From Tetrastigma voinierianum (Eukaryota > Streptophyta > Magnoliopsida > Vitales > Vitaceae), in NCBI GenBank assembly GCA_016808115.1, contig JAEQBH010004108.1, positions 348,579 to 412,578 on the forward strand: DNA of 64,000 nucleotides. Reading direction: 5' to 3'. Under the pieces are notes generated by a model. That model saw only the letters and a list, made by a program, of their open reading frames with translations, was not told the origin of the DNA and made no database searches. How positions within the stretch are numbered: the first letter of the stretch is position 1; the number at the start of each line of letters is the position of its first letter. Of the stretch, positions 10,424 through 24,666 are shown in pieces. The translations under genes were made by a program, and so were the position numbers.

Positions 10424-10869
10424 GAAAAATCAAAATAAGAAGAATTAAAATATTTTATAGTAAATGAATAAAATTAAGGTGGTGGGTGAGTTCAAGAAAC
10501 CCACAAAGACAATGTGATAAATCCAATAAATAATTAATGAGGGAGACTACTTTTTTTTTTTATTAAAATACTTTGCTATCGCAGAATTTTGACCTTCAAA
10601 GTAATCGTGCACATCCCCATGCAACCATGACACTCTTCTCTCTCTAAGCTTCAAAACTGAAGTCCCAAATCCACAATCCCGCTAGTGGTTGTTTCTTCTC
10701 CTTTCCTTTGCCTAATTGCCTTTCCAATACAACCTTCTTATAAGCCTAGATAGCTTCAAAGATGCTTTCAATGGTTTTTACCATCGCATCTTACCAACAA
10801 ACTCAAAACTATCTAACCCACCTAACCAACCAAGGCAAGCTGGACACCAAACAAGGACCATCAACACTA

Positions 10870-11340
10870 TAAAACCCGGGAAAAATTTAAATTTTCTGAA
10901 AAAATGGCCAAAAATAATAAAATTGTCATAATGCTTCAGGGAAGCCTAGAAAATTCTTTAGATCTCGGATGCTGAAATGGATTTCATTATTTGATCTGCC
11001 TTGCGAAGTCTGGCTACCCACAAAGATTTCGCTTAATTTCTAAATAGTCGGATTTTATTGATTTCTTTAGGTGATGGTTATTTAGTAACCTTGGGAATGA
11101 GATTTTCACGAGAATATTGGGATTCAGGAAATAACTCGAGTAAGTTCAATTAAAATAAATTGAACTTGTGTGGTCTGATACCAAGAGTAACTCGGTGTCC
11201 ACGAGTAGTTGGTATCGGTCTTATACCAAGATTTTGGTGCAAGATGACCTAAGAAGGAAATTCTACGGGTTGACTGGTCATCAACGGGACCTCAAAAATC
11301 AGCGCTACAAACACGTTTAAAGGATTATTTTTGTCATATT
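10870..11340. mobile_element. Possible LTR scrap of a gypsy element
   Basis: The start CTATAAAACCCGGGAAAAAT and AAATTTTCTGAAAAAATGG resembles the opening of some plant gypsy LTRs (TGTAAAACCCGG type), and the segment has LTR-like mixed composition against AT-rich neighbours. No primer site or partner LTR was found. Confidence 0.3.
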
Positions 11341-12484
11341 AAACTCAATTAACCTTTATTTTAAAAAAATAAAATAAATTCTTTAACTTTCTTATTTTGA
11401 CTTAAACTATTTATAAATGCTTAAAAGTAATTCCAAACATATGTAGGTATATTTCATAAACATAAGGTGATCGGTTTTAAGTCATAAATATATATATATA
11501 TATATATATATGATATGTATATTTTAATTATGACATGTATATTTTTTAATTAGTAAACTTTTATCACGTGTTTTATATATTTTACTTTTAAAATAGACTT
11601 CATTTATTTATTTTTTGTTAAGCACATTTTTTCAACCAAATAAAAATAAACACGTTGTATTATCAGAATAAAATAATTAAAATCTTAAAAAATCAGATGC
11701 AACTTTAAAGTCAAAACACAATTTAAAAAAAAATTAGAACCTTCCTTGTTTCCACAAAATTATATATAAATATTGAGAGGAGCTCCGCTAGCCTAGATGA
11801 GAGAGGACCCAATAGAGAAACAGATAACACTTGATAGAAAATTAAAATGAGAGAATCCGTGTGATTAAAAAATAAATAAAAAACACTAAGTCATCATAGT
11901 TTTTGAGGGAAGCTCTCAAGGGTCTTCATCTTAATGACCTACGCCCCTACCTACACCCATCGACACCACCGCTCGAGACCTCACCACCAAAATTCTTCAT
12001 CCATCTAAACACGTCTTTACCCAGCCAACTTGCACCATTATCGAAACAACTCCTCACACCAAAATGCTACTCTCATCCAAACATTTCATTTTCCTCTCTT
12101 AATTTTTCGTTCCATTTCCATTTTATTTCTGAAACTTCAAGCACAAATAAGGATTGAATACTTTCAAGGAAGAGAGAGGTTAGTGTTGAAAAATATTTTA
12201 TTGAATCTTCTTATTTTTGTTTTTGATAAAATATTGAATCTTTTTTTTTGTTTCACTAGCTTGAATCAGACAAAAGAGGTAATCTTTTGAAGTTTTCTTT
12301 AAGAGAGATTTCAGTTCCTTTTAAAGGCTCTTCCTTTTTAACTTTTTGCTTTTTAATAGTCTAGTTTTCATGCTTAAAATGGAAAAGAAGAATGGTTTTT
12401 CCGAAAATTTTCTTACCTTTATTTTCGGTAAATTATTTTTTATTTATCCTACACCTTTTTAAAAAGTAGAAAATAAAATTTTCC

Positions 12485-12523
<39 letters not shown>

Positions 12524-13242
12524 TGTTTCCGTTTATATTTTTAGATCATGTTTATATTTCATTTTTATTTTTTATAGTTTTAGAAAATTAAATATAGTAA
12601 TTTGGAAATGTATATCATGAAGGGATTTTTTTCTTTATGTTAATTTTGTTTTTATCTATTTGCTAATAAATTATATTATATGGATTGCTACAATTAATTC
12701 AATTATTTGGATTATTTCATATAAAATGTAGAAAATAGACATTAGTGATTGAGTATACTGTGGTTTTTGTAATATTGATTTATTGTAGAAAGCATTATTT
12801 AAATATGTCATTTATTTATAAATTTATAGAATAACATATGTTAAGTGGTTGTATTTAAGAGAACTTTCTAAAGGCAGGAGGATGGAGATATTTTGTTAAA
12901 CCGTACAAGGAGAATTTTTATATAGGTTGGATGGATAAGTTGGTGGGAACATGAAGTTTTATTTGAGTGTTATTGAAATTTTTTTATAAATGTTGGACTT
13001 TTTGAGAGATACCAATTGTTACGGCATGCAGTGGGTTTTCATTTAATTTGAACACTTGGGTGATGAATAAAAAATGAATTTACTTCTCACCGTTTCTACG
13101 GTGATTTTGACATACTAGAAAAGAATGAGACAAAATTAAATAGTACAAAGATAATGATTGATAATTTGTATTGATGTATAAGATTTGAATTGAACTTTCG
13201 AAGAATCAGAGCTAATAGAGAGACAAGGAAATTAATTAATTA

Positions 13243-13289
<47 letters not shown>

Positions 13290-13575
13290 ATATAACTCTT
13301 GATAAAATTGGAAGTTTAGAAGACTAAAGTTGACAATCTTAAAATGAAAATTGTGAAAGTTTGATTTGGTCTTAACATTTTTATATTGCAAAATGAAGAG
13401 ACACCTTAATTGCCTAGAAAGTTTTATTCTATAATAACATAAAAATATGAAAAGAAAGTCGCACTTCACTTCATTATGAAAAGTGATGATAGTTTTTCAT
13501 TGGTGAATTATGGGATGATAGTCTTTTTAAAAAACACAGTGATAAGAACCTTCAAAATTTAAGATGAGTTGTGGA

Positions 13576-13640
<65 letters not shown>

Positions 13641-14917
13641 TACCTGTGATTTTTTAGATTATTGACACTAAAGAAAATGATGGAATAAATTCATTGTTGG
13701 TGGAAAAAATATAACTACTAAAGACTACAAGATAATAATTTTTTATCATTCTCTTCTATTACAAAATTTCAATACTTGCGTAACAACAATCTTGTTATGA
13801 GTGTTCAAAGTTTTTACTCTACCTCATGAATTGTGATTTGGATTTATTCTTTATCTCAAATATTATTATAACATACTCTTCTTGATCTTGTAACTAATAG
13901 CCCTCTTCATTTGTTGTGTAGTTGTCTTTGTAGACTTGTTATAGTTATTGAGCAGCTGGTCTTTCATTCTCCATTAAGGTTAGTAATTGTTTGAACTCTA
14001 TTTCTTCTTGTATTTGAATATATAATGAATAATGTGATTATTGACCTTAAGATTTCTAAACTTATTTTTTTATTCTAATATATATATATAAATCTCATAA
14101 TAATAAGATTTTAGGAGGGAAAAAGTACTACATCAACATTCAATGTAGTTTGCTTAGAAGTTTGATATAATATGTTTATATAAGTTTTAAAAAAAAATTC
14201 TTGATAATTTTACATTAATTTGTCATAAGTATAGAAAAAAAATACTTACAAACATTAATGGAATGAGAGTAAGAATATGTATTTTCCTTCTATTTAATGT
14301 TAAGTAAAATAATAGACCTAATATCGCTCTTGTGCGGTGATTATATTATAATTAAATGAACTATAATGTTTGTCGCTTGTTTGGTTGTTATTTAATTGAG
14401 CATTGGCATTATAATGACTTACATTATTAGATGATAACTTTGAGCTTTCTATTATTCTTTCAATTTATTTATTTTTTAAATTAATTGTTCTTGATTTGTC
14501 CTTATTTAATAATTTCTTTGAATTGATATCATCTTGAGTCTTTATCAGTGCTATTTATTTAAGATCATAACTTAAAGTTCTAATGCCACATAGGATATTG
14601 TTTTTAGTGCATATACTTAACCAACTCACTAATGAATAGGGATTACAAATGTGAAAATAGGAATTTGCTTATGAGAAGTTAAACATTGCCCATTTCATAA
14701 TTTTTCATTATGTAACCAATGAGGCATCAACAAGTTCCTTAAGATTAAATGTGTGAGTATGGTCATATCATAGCAAGACTATAAATGCATTATTTCCATC
14801 TAATTTATCTCTATTTCTTTTACTTCACATCTAATTTATAAATACATACATAACATATGTGTATATGTCTAAATTTTTGGGTGCCTATACATCATTGGTG
14901 ATTGTCGATCTAAGAAG
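11341..14917. other. AT-rich DNA with several microsatellites, no gene recognised
   Basis: This holds TA runs at 11487-11512 and 12488-12521, a TA then CA run at 13245-13289, and a long TA run at 13578-13638. The open frames at 11903-12290 are Ser/Thr/Phe-rich without a domain. The later part may be the 5' non-coding region of the CACTA element that follows, whose left end I could not place. Confidence 0.5.
13578..13638. repeat. (TA)n microsatellite
   Basis: A perfect TA run of about 30 units, the longest simple repeat in the window. Confidence 0.95.
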
Positions 14918-17900
14918 ATGAATAGGAGTTGGATGCAACTTCAAAATAGACTATGTAATGAATTTGTCATGTGTGAGAACATTTATTCAAGCAAAGAAGG
15001 GCAAACACTTTACGAGTGGATAATAAAACACGCTGCCCATGTAGACAATGTCTAAATGTAAGATTCCATGACGGTCACACCTGAACAACACCTAATTAGA
15101 TATGGGCTTTCAAGCAATATAATAAATGGATACATCATGGTGAAAATATTGAGGTTGTTTCACGTGCTCAAACTAGTATGCCTAGTGATAGAGATGGGTG
15201 TGCAGTAAATGAAAACTATGTTGAGGATGACAACTGTTTTGACGATGACATTATTGCTGCACTAAATGATATGCATGCTCCAATTAACAAAGAAGCTGAC
15301 TCAAATGAATATAATAGTCATGAAATGGGTAGAAATGAGAAGAATATTGATAATTTGTTTGGTGAAGCTCATAAAGCTTTGTATCCAGGTTGTACTAAGT
15401 TCTCAACATTGACTTTTCTCGTAAAGTTGATGCATATAAAGGTGCTCAATCGATGGAGCAATAAGTCATTTGACATGTTGCTCGAATTATTACTTGATGC
15501 TTTTCCAAATGGCACAAGTATTCCAAAATCACATTATGACGTGAAGAAGATGTTGCGTGATTTTGGTTTAGGATATGATTCAATTCATGCATGCAAGTGT
15601 ATGATTGTGCATTATTTTGGGAAATGTAATGAGAAGCTTCATAATCGTCTGTGTGGTGAGCCAAGATATAAAAGGGAAAGATTCCTGTGCAGCATGACAT
15701 TTTCCATTAATGCCAAGGCTACAAAGATTGTTTGCGTCAAGACATACCGCCTGATATGCGATGGCATAAGGAAAAGACTACATGAAGACGGGTATTAAGG
15801 CATCCCACAGATTCTGGCATGGAAGGATTTGATAATCACATCTTGGTTTGCTTCGTGATGCGTATCGTGAGGTTGGCTCTTGCAACTGATGGTTTCAATC
15901 CATTTGGTACTATGAGTAACAATTATAGTATGTGGCCTGTTGTCCTGGTGCCATACAATATGCCACCATGGAAGTGTATGAAGGAAAGCTTTTTCATGAT
16001 GTCATTACTTATTCCTGGGCCACAAGCTCCAGGTAAGGATATGGACATATACTTGCGCCCTTTGATAGATGAGCTTAAAGAGTTATGGCATGATGGTATC
16101 CATACGTTTGACATGTCAAGTGGAGATTATTTCGCATGCATGCCTGGTTTCACTATGGACTATACATGACTTTCCCCGCTTATGGAAGCTTTCTGTCCGG
16201 GCTGGAGCACAAAGGGGTATTAAGCAGATGTCCTACTTGTAATGAAGACACATCATCACAAGGCATCAAGCAAAATATGTTATAAGGTCATAGGAGATTC
16301 TTACCTCTTAATCACACCTGAGAAGGAGTCGCCAACATGATGGTAAGCCCGAACATCGACTCACCACCAAAGATACTATCCGTGATGAGATTGGAGCAAT
16401 TGTCTCATGTTTGTGATTGTAGACTGCAAGTATATCAATAATACAAATCAGGAACGAAAACTAGGGTCTCAAGAATTGAATTGACAAGAAATATATTTTT
16501 TTGAGTTAGAGTAATCGTCACAACTTAAGATGAGACATAATATTGATGCGAGATGACAAGCCGAGAAAAATGTTTGTGAAAGTGTGGTGAATAATCTTTA
16601 TTAAATATTGTCGGGAAGACTAAAGATATCAAAAGCTCGCTTGGACTTATGCATATGAAGATAAGGAATGAGTTACATCTTCAACTGAAAGGGAATAAGC
16701 TATTAAAACCTCATGCATGTTATACATTGACCTTGGAAGAGAGAAGGGAGTTTTGTAAATTTCTTAAATCAGTTAAGTTTCCCGATGGTTATGCAGCAAA
16801 CATATCAAGAAATGTAAACATTAGTGATGGAAAGATTTCAGGGTTAAAATCCCATGATTGTCATGTCTTACTTCAACGACTTCTCCCTATTGGTAGTATC
16901 TGGCCCTTATTTAAATAAGGGATGTGTGTGATGCATTGGTTGAATTATCCCGATTCTTTCAAAAGTTATGTGCTAAGACATTGTATGTCACTGACTTAGA
17001 AAGACTTGAGGAAGGAATTGTAATTATATTGTGTAAACTTGAAAGGATATTTCCTCCAGCTTTCTTTGATATTATGATCCACTTGGTAGTGCATTTGCCT
17101 CATGAAGCTAAGCTGCTAGACCAAAAGAAGTTATCGCACGTATCCATTTGAGAGGTATGTCACATTAAGATTCAAATTTATCAAAAATATGAAATTTGTT
17201 TCATGTACACTACGACAAAAAAATTAATTTTTTTGATACTATTCTTGCTTACTTAGGAACCTAGGCACATTAAAAATATGTGAGAAATAAAGCTAGACCT
17301 GTATGGTTCCATCAATGGGCTAATACACTGTAAATGAAGCTTTAACTTCTGGGTTCAATGTACCTTCGTGGTATTGAAACGCTCTCGAGTTGAAAGGAAT
17401 GATGATGATCGAGAAAATGCGGCTCGTGGCCATTTACCTATTTTCTCACAACAAGCACGACCAATAGGTGGTGACAATTAGTGCAACTCTCAAAGAAGAA
17501 TCGAAAAGGCACATTGTATGTCATAAATAATTGTCGCGAGCTACAACCTTATTTAGAGTAAGTTTATCAATCTTGTACAAATTCTTTGTTTCCAAACATT
17601 TGTGATATGTTAGGAGTTTATGTGTAATGGAACACCTTATTTACATTCTTTTTCAAACAATGCACATATAGTGAGCACTGATGAGTTACAAAGACATGTG
17701 CTTCACCTAGAGTTGAACAAGAAAAGTCTTTCCAAAGTGGTTTAAAGATCATGTAAGTTAATTATAAATTTTATGTTTCATAATGATAAAGTTTATCTTT
17801 AACAATAATTTCTCAATAAATTTCAATTATTACAGATGTAGATATTCATCTTAAGCAATCATCTCAAGTCTCAAATGAACTATATTCATCAAGTATGTGG

Positions 17901-18613
17901 ACCGCATGCTCAATTCACACATATATGATGTATTGTAAAATGGAGTTCGTTTTCACACTAAAGATCGTGGACGTATCATCACTACTTCAAAATATGGCAT
18001 TTATGTTTCAGGAGCATGACGGGAGGATGTTAATTTTTGGTGGAGTTTTAACCACGCGGTGGAGTTAGATTATTTATTCGGGGTATAAAGTTATCCTTTT
18101 CAAGTGTAAGTGGTTCGATAAATCGCAAATATAAGAGAATACAAATGAAGATCCACACTTCACCATCATAGACATTAGTTCCACTCTGGTATGAGAATGA
18201 TCCATCGGTACTAGCCACTCAAGCTCGCAAGCATTCTATTTTGGATGATTATAAAAATGGCCAAAATTGGAAAGTTGTCCAAAAGGTTCAACATAGACAC
18301 TTGTGGGATATTTTAGAGAAGGATAATACTACTGAAGTTGATGGGAATTTTGATGACGTTGAAGATGATGTGCTTATCAAGAAAATGAGTCATGTGATAT
18401 TGAATGGCTACCTGACTAGATGATCAATTAGGGTTGCAACGTTTTGATCGTACAGATGTTAATCCAGAAGTAATAAATAATAACATTTTGTCTATGGGAG
18501 ATAGAAATGATGATGATGACTTCATTTGTGAAGATATAATTGAAGAAGATATTAGTATTGATAGTGCTAACACTGTGGAGGAGTGGCTTTCAAGTGAAAG
18601 TGAGAGTGACTAA
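14918..18613 (+). pseudogene. TNP2-like CACTA transposase pseudogene
   Basis: Domains follow the usual order. At 14918-15177 a Transpos_assoc-like N-terminus shows CPCRQCLNVRFHDGH and KWIHHGE across a frame change. At 15178-15798 comes a long open frame with LYPGCTKFSTLTFLVKLMHI and the SHYDVKKMLRDFGLGYDSIH stretch. At 15819-16169 is the Transposase_21 core, with LALATDGFNPFG, WPVVLVPYNMPPWKCM and LLIPGPQAPGKDMDIYL. At 16649-17151 the DUF4218 part contains GKISGLKSHDCHVLLQRLLP. DUF4218/DUF4216-like remnants continue, with AARKHS replaced by ATQARKHSILDDYKNGQNW at about 18210-18270 and VVQKVQHRHLWDI. An acidic tail ends at the stop at 18611-18613. The protein would cut and join CACTA ends in the nucleus, but stops and frameshifts break it in at least six places. 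An intron-like gap follows 17151. Confidence 0.88.
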
Positions 18614-18672
18614 ACATGCAAGTATGATAACTAGTGATAAATGTTTTTCATTGTTATGTTTTACTAATTTAT

Positions 18673-18675
<3 letters not shown>

Positions 18676-18713
<38 letters not shown>
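18676..18713. repeat. (TG)n microsatellite
   Basis: About 19 TG units just downstream of the TNP2-like stop codon. Confidence 0.95.
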
Positions 18714-18716
<3 letters not shown>

Positions 18717-18823
18717 ATGAGATCTTGATTAATATAATTTCATTATTTTATTAATTATAGGTTATCACATTATTAAATAATGACATCTTTATTTTTGTAT
18801 GCATATTATCAACATAGTTACAA

Positions 18824-21800
18824 ATGGCCCCCGGAAACAAGCACCGTCCACCAGTCATTCCTAAGCGGTTAGAGGAGAATTTGAATCCAGGTCAAATTGA
18901 TTTTGAACTAAAATTAACTCATTCAAATATTTATATGACAAATTTCTTTAATGAGTTAATGATGTCAAATGAATATTTATAATTTAAAATGGTATGCAGG
19001 TAAGAAGAAAAAAAATGACATTCAAAGAGTTAGTGTTGATCAACACATCGAAGGTCATGAATGCACCATTCAATGGTACGAACTAAAGGATATGTAGGAG
19101 GCTGGAGACCAACCTCAATGGCATGGAAATGAGTTTTGACATCGTAAAGAAGTTGAAATATTTTATACAATTTTTTTGGAATAAGTTTATATTAATTAAT
19201 AAAGTGTATGTTCAAGCCAAAATTTAGGACAAAAAGGACCCGAAGTGGAAGATCATAGGACAAGCCCAATAAAAGGAGGTTAATAGCAACATAGAAAGGA
19301 TTATAACACCTCCCAATGCACAAGTCACGTGGTTGTGGACTTAGTCTCACAAAATTCTACATGTAAGAATGTTAAATTGATTTAATTGAGTATTAAATAA
19401 TTTTTATTTTGTAGATATATCAATGTTTAAGGTATAAAAAATATTTGAACTTGTTATCTTTATATAATTTTTACATTTATTGTAAAAATATTTATTTTAT
19501 ATCATATTCAGAAGATGAAGTTGTTATAGTTCTAACTTAAATGATTTCTTTAATATTAATTGATTGTGATAAGTTCTTAACATGCAACATAAGATGAATG
19601 ATAATAATAAAAGATAAGCTATAGATAAGAGATATAGTTGTTTGGGAAATGTGGAGGGACACTATAGATAATGCAACATTGAAGCCAATGGAATGCAAGC
19701 AGGCATAAAATAACTCTACATAAGCAAGTTGAACTAGTTTAATTGAATAAGTTACCTCATAATGTGGATTTGATTATTTTTTGAGTACTATATAGATTCT
19801 ATTAATGCTAAAGCTATAAAAATATCTTAGTGTTGAACAATATCATATGTTTCTTGACTAATTTTTGTAATTTCTCAATGCCTACAAGTGTGATGACTTG
19901 TAATGACAAAGGACAAAGTTGATACAATCAGCCTATGCAAGATATTGGTAATGTAGATTACATATCAAGTGTTATCCAAAATTGTAAGATTATAGAAAAC
20001 ATAATAATCTTCTACAAAATTCCACAATAAGCATGATGAATTGTGAAAATTCCACGCTAGAGTATGGTGAATTAGTTTAATTAGACATGTCGAAGAAAAA
20101 ATTGAATTTTTCTTCTTGCTACCATAAACTTGCAATTGAAGTAATGTTGACATTAAAGAAATAGTTAATTTTATTTTCGAATATATTGGAATATAATTAA
20201 AATTATGAACTTTGGTATGTTTATTTAACAAGTCTATTTTTGTTAAATGAATTACATGTGATAATTAATTATTATAATTTTCTAATGTTTAGCTCAAGAA
20301 TGACTCGTAGTCATAGCCGAATCAGCCGGTGTAGATGAAGTCGCAAGGTCAAGGGGATGTAGAGGATACTTATAGCCCCATGCAAAAGATCTGAACACTA
20401 GCCGATGTCTTCCTATCCCGATAACACCCCTACCATGGATGGTACTCTACCACTGCAAGATATCGGATTGTAGCTTATTGACATAATATTAATACTTGTT
20501 ATATCTTTTAAATATGTCTAATCCTATATTTATTTGGTTTAATGATTTTACTTAAATTATTAATTAGAATTGCTTAAGTTGAACTAAAATATATTAACTA
20601 ATGATTGATATAATGTATTCACTATAAACATTTGAGTTTAAGGTATGAATAGATATATTTCTATGCATGTCGAATTAACTTATGGAAAACATGATAAATA
20701 AATTGCTATGACAACATTTTCTTTTTGAAACAACAATCTATATGAACTAATTAATTTTAATTGTGAATGTATAGAACGTAAGAAATTTCGAGGAGATACT
20801 CGAGGTGTTGGGACTGACAAATTGATTCAAGCAAATGGAAATCGTCCACTTCGTGGGGTTGAAATTAAACCAGAATATAATGCTCCAACCGGTGTCAATA
20901 GTAGTAGAATGAAATCAGAGATAGGGACCATTGTAAGAAACTATGCACCATTGGATGTTGAGAAGTGGGCCGATATATCCGAGAGTGATAAAGTTTTCAT
21001 GATGGAGAAATTGCAGGTATGATGTTTAAAGATATTCATAATTTGATATATAGTCGTTAATTATTTTTGTTCACTTTCATGTTAATAATGTGATTAAATT
21101 TAGATCATTGAAATGATACTTCATATAGTATATGTAAACCTAAACATGTATATGAACGAAAAGTAATAGGGACCTTTTTTATTTACAGTTAGAAGTGTTA
21201 CATGAGTGTGTCATACCGATTTAAAGTTTGCATGCTTTGATGGTGTTGTTAAAATTGTTTTGGTGTTGATATCACATGAGTGTATGCTTTTGCATTATTA
21301 TCATTTTTTGTTATCATTATTATTGTTATAATGCGACTTTCATTTTTGTTGATATAGTTTGTAAAATTTTATGTTATCATTAGTTTGAACATAAGGAAAG
21401 AAATACATTCTTGTTTTTTTCCATTTTATTCTTGCAAATATTAAGTGAGAAAATAAAATTTAAACTCTAAAATTAAGTATGGAGTTACTGATTAACTTAA
21501 AATTTAGTTTAAGAACCAAACCAAATCAAATCAATTGTTAGTCCTTGAATTACTTTATTAATATATTATAACTTCAAACTTTGTGAATTAGTGATACTTG
21601 TTATTTTATTATCTTTTCAATCTTCTTGCTATTATCCTTACATTATCATGATATCTTATAATTTAGAATGTTTTGTGACCATCTCCAACTAGAATCCCGT
21701 GATAGAGTAAACATTTATTTTTTTTTTCTATAATTTTTATTTTAAACATTTAAGTATTAGTTTGTTTCGATTAATAAATGAACTTTTTAGTGATAGATTT

Positions 21801-24180
21801 AACCTCCTTGTTTTTTTTATTGTGACATGGAATAAAATTAAAAACCATCCAACTATTATGTGTAAAAATCTTTATGAGAGAGTTTAGTATTGTTCATGCT
21901 TTACTTAATATAAACCTAAATATATTTTATTTTACTTATTTGTGGTTTAGAAAAGTTTATAATTATCTTACCCAAATCATGTGAAGAAGGCCATCGAAAA
22001 TAAAATGGCTGCAAGGTATAGAGAGCATAGAATAAGTGTCAAGCATTTCTGCTAGAAGTTTCTTTTCAACAGTAGCTGAGGCAAAACAACATCCATATAA
22101 GCATGTTAGTGATCAAAGGCAATGGGATTGGTTATGTGATAGATTTGCCTGAAAATTTCAGAAGTCTTCATCAAAATCTTGTTTGGTTTGGATTTAAGGT
22201 GTAAAACATGATAACATACTTTAATGCTGAAATTTTGATTTTAACTTTAATCATATAGAGGCGCTCAAATACTGGAACTCCATCAAAATAGAACAGTTGC
22301 CTTTTACTTCATCGAGGATCACGATCCTTTGTACAACATGTGGGAAGAATTGGTACAATTTAAAACAATTTCCAACTTTATTGATGCTTCTAGAATTAAT
22401 ATTACTATTATTCTTCATCAATGATTTTCTATAGTTCAATGAGATATATCAACTTTTATCTTCCTTCATAATTTTCTTATCTCAATATTTATTGTTATTA
22501 TATTTGGACCTTTATGAGACTTAATATCATATTACATCCTTATGTTTTGGCTGTCAAGTACTTTGCCACATCTAAAATTATTCTTGAGTTATCAAAAGCT
22601 ATGGTGCATGTCATTGCAATTATATGCATTAAGACTTAGTGTAAGTGAAAATTTTGAATATTCTTCTACTTGCATGGTCTTGTTTGGCCTTAAATTTAAT
22701 GTTTATTTATTGAAATAAATGTATGTCTAAACAATGACGATTATGTTAGTTGTAATATGTCTTGTTTACCTTGAATTTAATGTTCTTACAAAGTAAGTGT
22801 ATTTCTATACACAACTACTATGTTAAATTGAAATAGGATAACATTTGTTTCTATATTAAAAGTTTTCTTATGTTATTAACATGTAACTTTTATATACAAT
22901 GTCCATAATATTTATAGCAAAGATGTAATTTTTTGGATATTATATGCATGAGGTGGAATTTAAGGCAATGAAATTGAATTTAAAGTTGAAATTTGATTGT
23001 TTATATACTATGTAGATATCTGTATTATTTTAATAAATAGATGGTTACCAACTTAAGTATGTGTCAATTATTTTTTATATGTGTTTTTAACTATTTTCCT
23101 ATACAATAGATATTGTGACTTGTACATTTTATAATATACATTTTTTATACAAAGCACATACATTTGTTTATTTCTTCATAAGTGAATCAATTTATTATAA
23201 GCATTATAGTTTTATTACTTGAAAAAATAATACATAACAAAATTATATTGAAATACAATATCGCATAATGACTTTACATTACTATATATAAATAAAGCAA
23301 ATATGTTTATTAATAAAAGATATTTCTTAGGTTCTTTACTAATTGTGATGGTAATGGATGCAAACTGTTTGAGTTTAAAATTATATTCATATTGTTTACT
23401 TATTTTTTTCATATTGTTATTTAGGCACGACACACTGGACAAGCACCAGGCCAAATAGAACTTTTCAAGCTAATGCATTGGACTTCTGAGAATGGTTGGG
23501 TAAACGAAGAAGCACAAACTTCTTTTGTGAGTTTTCTTTACAAATCCTGTACTTTGTTTATTTATTTGACAATTCATGAACTTATTTGTAATTTTAATTA
23601 CATTACTATTAACAATTGTTTTTCAAATTAGAATTTTGTGATGTCTACTTGATGATTTGCAAATGTTACATAGAAATGCATTACATTGGGTTTTATTAAT
23701 TTTTTTATTCTATGTATAGTAGGAAAAATTTGTAAATATGCTATTGAAATGGATCTAAACCTTCAAAATATATTATCTATAAAGAACATGCTATAAAACA
23801 TTATGATATGTATTCCAAATATTTAATTTTTCTTTTGTCTTTGTAGAAAGAATGTTAGAGTTGCAAAAGCAACCAAGGCGCATGTACGTTTCCTTTATCT
23901 CGATGCTGATATATGTGTTCAAGTGCTAGGCTCAAGATCTGGATATATTAAAGGCCTAGGTCATGGCCCTAAACCACTCTCTGCACAACCCTCATCAAGA
24001 TTCGGTATTCTGGTCATCGAGAGATAGAATTGGGAAATGAGCTAAAGCAACACGCAGAGCTCATCCAAAGTCAAGAGACTCGAATCCAACACCAACAATC
24101 CCAAAATAGATCGCTTAGCTAGCTTGTTAGTGAAATGCGCTGCATGTGACATCCAAAGATCAAGCTCGTGAAGCTCATCT
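18824..24180 (+). pseudogene. CACTA second gene, Transposase_24-like, in several exons
   Basis: This is the partner gene downstream of the TNP2 relic. A possible first exon starts at 18824 (MAPGNKHRPPVIPKRLEEN). The best exon is 20773-21018, with RGVEIKPEYNAPTG, SEIGTIVRNYAPLDVEKWAD and a CAG/GTATGA donor. About 22090-22200 gives DQRQWDWLCDRF. At 23424-23527 a clean TAG acceptor, HTGQAPGQIELFKLMHW, GWVNEEAQTSF and a GTGAGT donor are seen. From about 23850 the end reads LGSRSGYIKGLGHGPKP. These are landmarks of the Transposase_24 family (PF03004), a TNPA-like or regulatory CACTA protein found with TNP2 in plant elements. Large AT-rich introns separate exons. Stops occur inside some exons (for example after DRF), so it is probably dead. 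Confidence 0.75.
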
Positions 24181-24194
24181 CCTTCACATGATAC

Positions 24195-24470
24195 AACATT
24201 CATGGATTCTAATCACACTTTTATGGATATCATAAAACTTGCCTTTGTTTCTTTGGGGACGTTTCTTTGGCATGTATATATGGTTTTGCTTTTTGGGACA
24301 TTCATCTCCTTCTTCATACACAAACCCATGATCTAAATACACTTTATGGAAACCATACCACTTGGTTTTGTGTTTGGGGAAATTATCTCTTCTTGACATG
24401 TATATATAGTTTTGCTTGGGGACATTAGTCTCCTTGACATGTATATATGGTACATTAGATGTTGCGCTTG
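24195..24470. repeat. Imperfect tandem repeat inside the CACTA 3' region
   Basis: The motif CATGTATATATGGTTTTGCT followed by a GGGGACATT...TCTCCTT phrase occurs three times (about 24270, 24400 and 24440), interleaved with a CTTTGTTTCTTTGGGGA-like phrase. The - strand frame across it encodes repeating YIYM / PKQNYIYM phrases. No function is evident. Confidence 0.55.
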
Positions 24471-24666
24471 ATGTGACTATTTTCAAAGTGTGTTAGTTTC
24501 ACTTTTCTTTTAGTTTTAGAAGTTATTTCATTTTACAGGATATTAGTCTATACTATTTCTTTATGTTATCATATTTTGTACAGGTGCTAGTTTTCAACTT
24601 TCTACTTGTTTTGACCATAATATTTTAGTAAATCGATACTAATTAAGCACTGTCCTTATATATCTA

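Noticed and set aside
11903..12290. Possible small gene with two overlapping frames
   Set aside because: Ser/Thr/Phe-rich chance frames with no domain or convincing splice structure.
13245..13469. - strand 74-codon frame ending in repeated Tyr-Ile
   Set aside because: The end is a translated TA microsatellite and the rest has no likeness.
17208..17230. CACTACGACAAAA as a CACTA left terminus
   Set aside because: It lies inside the TNP2 gene between DUF4218 pieces whose coding likeness continues on both sides, so it is an intron coincidence.
24184..24486. - strand 100-codon frame with repeating YIYM phrases
   Set aside because: Produced by a DNA-level tandem repeat in the CACTA 3' region, with no promoter or homologue evident.
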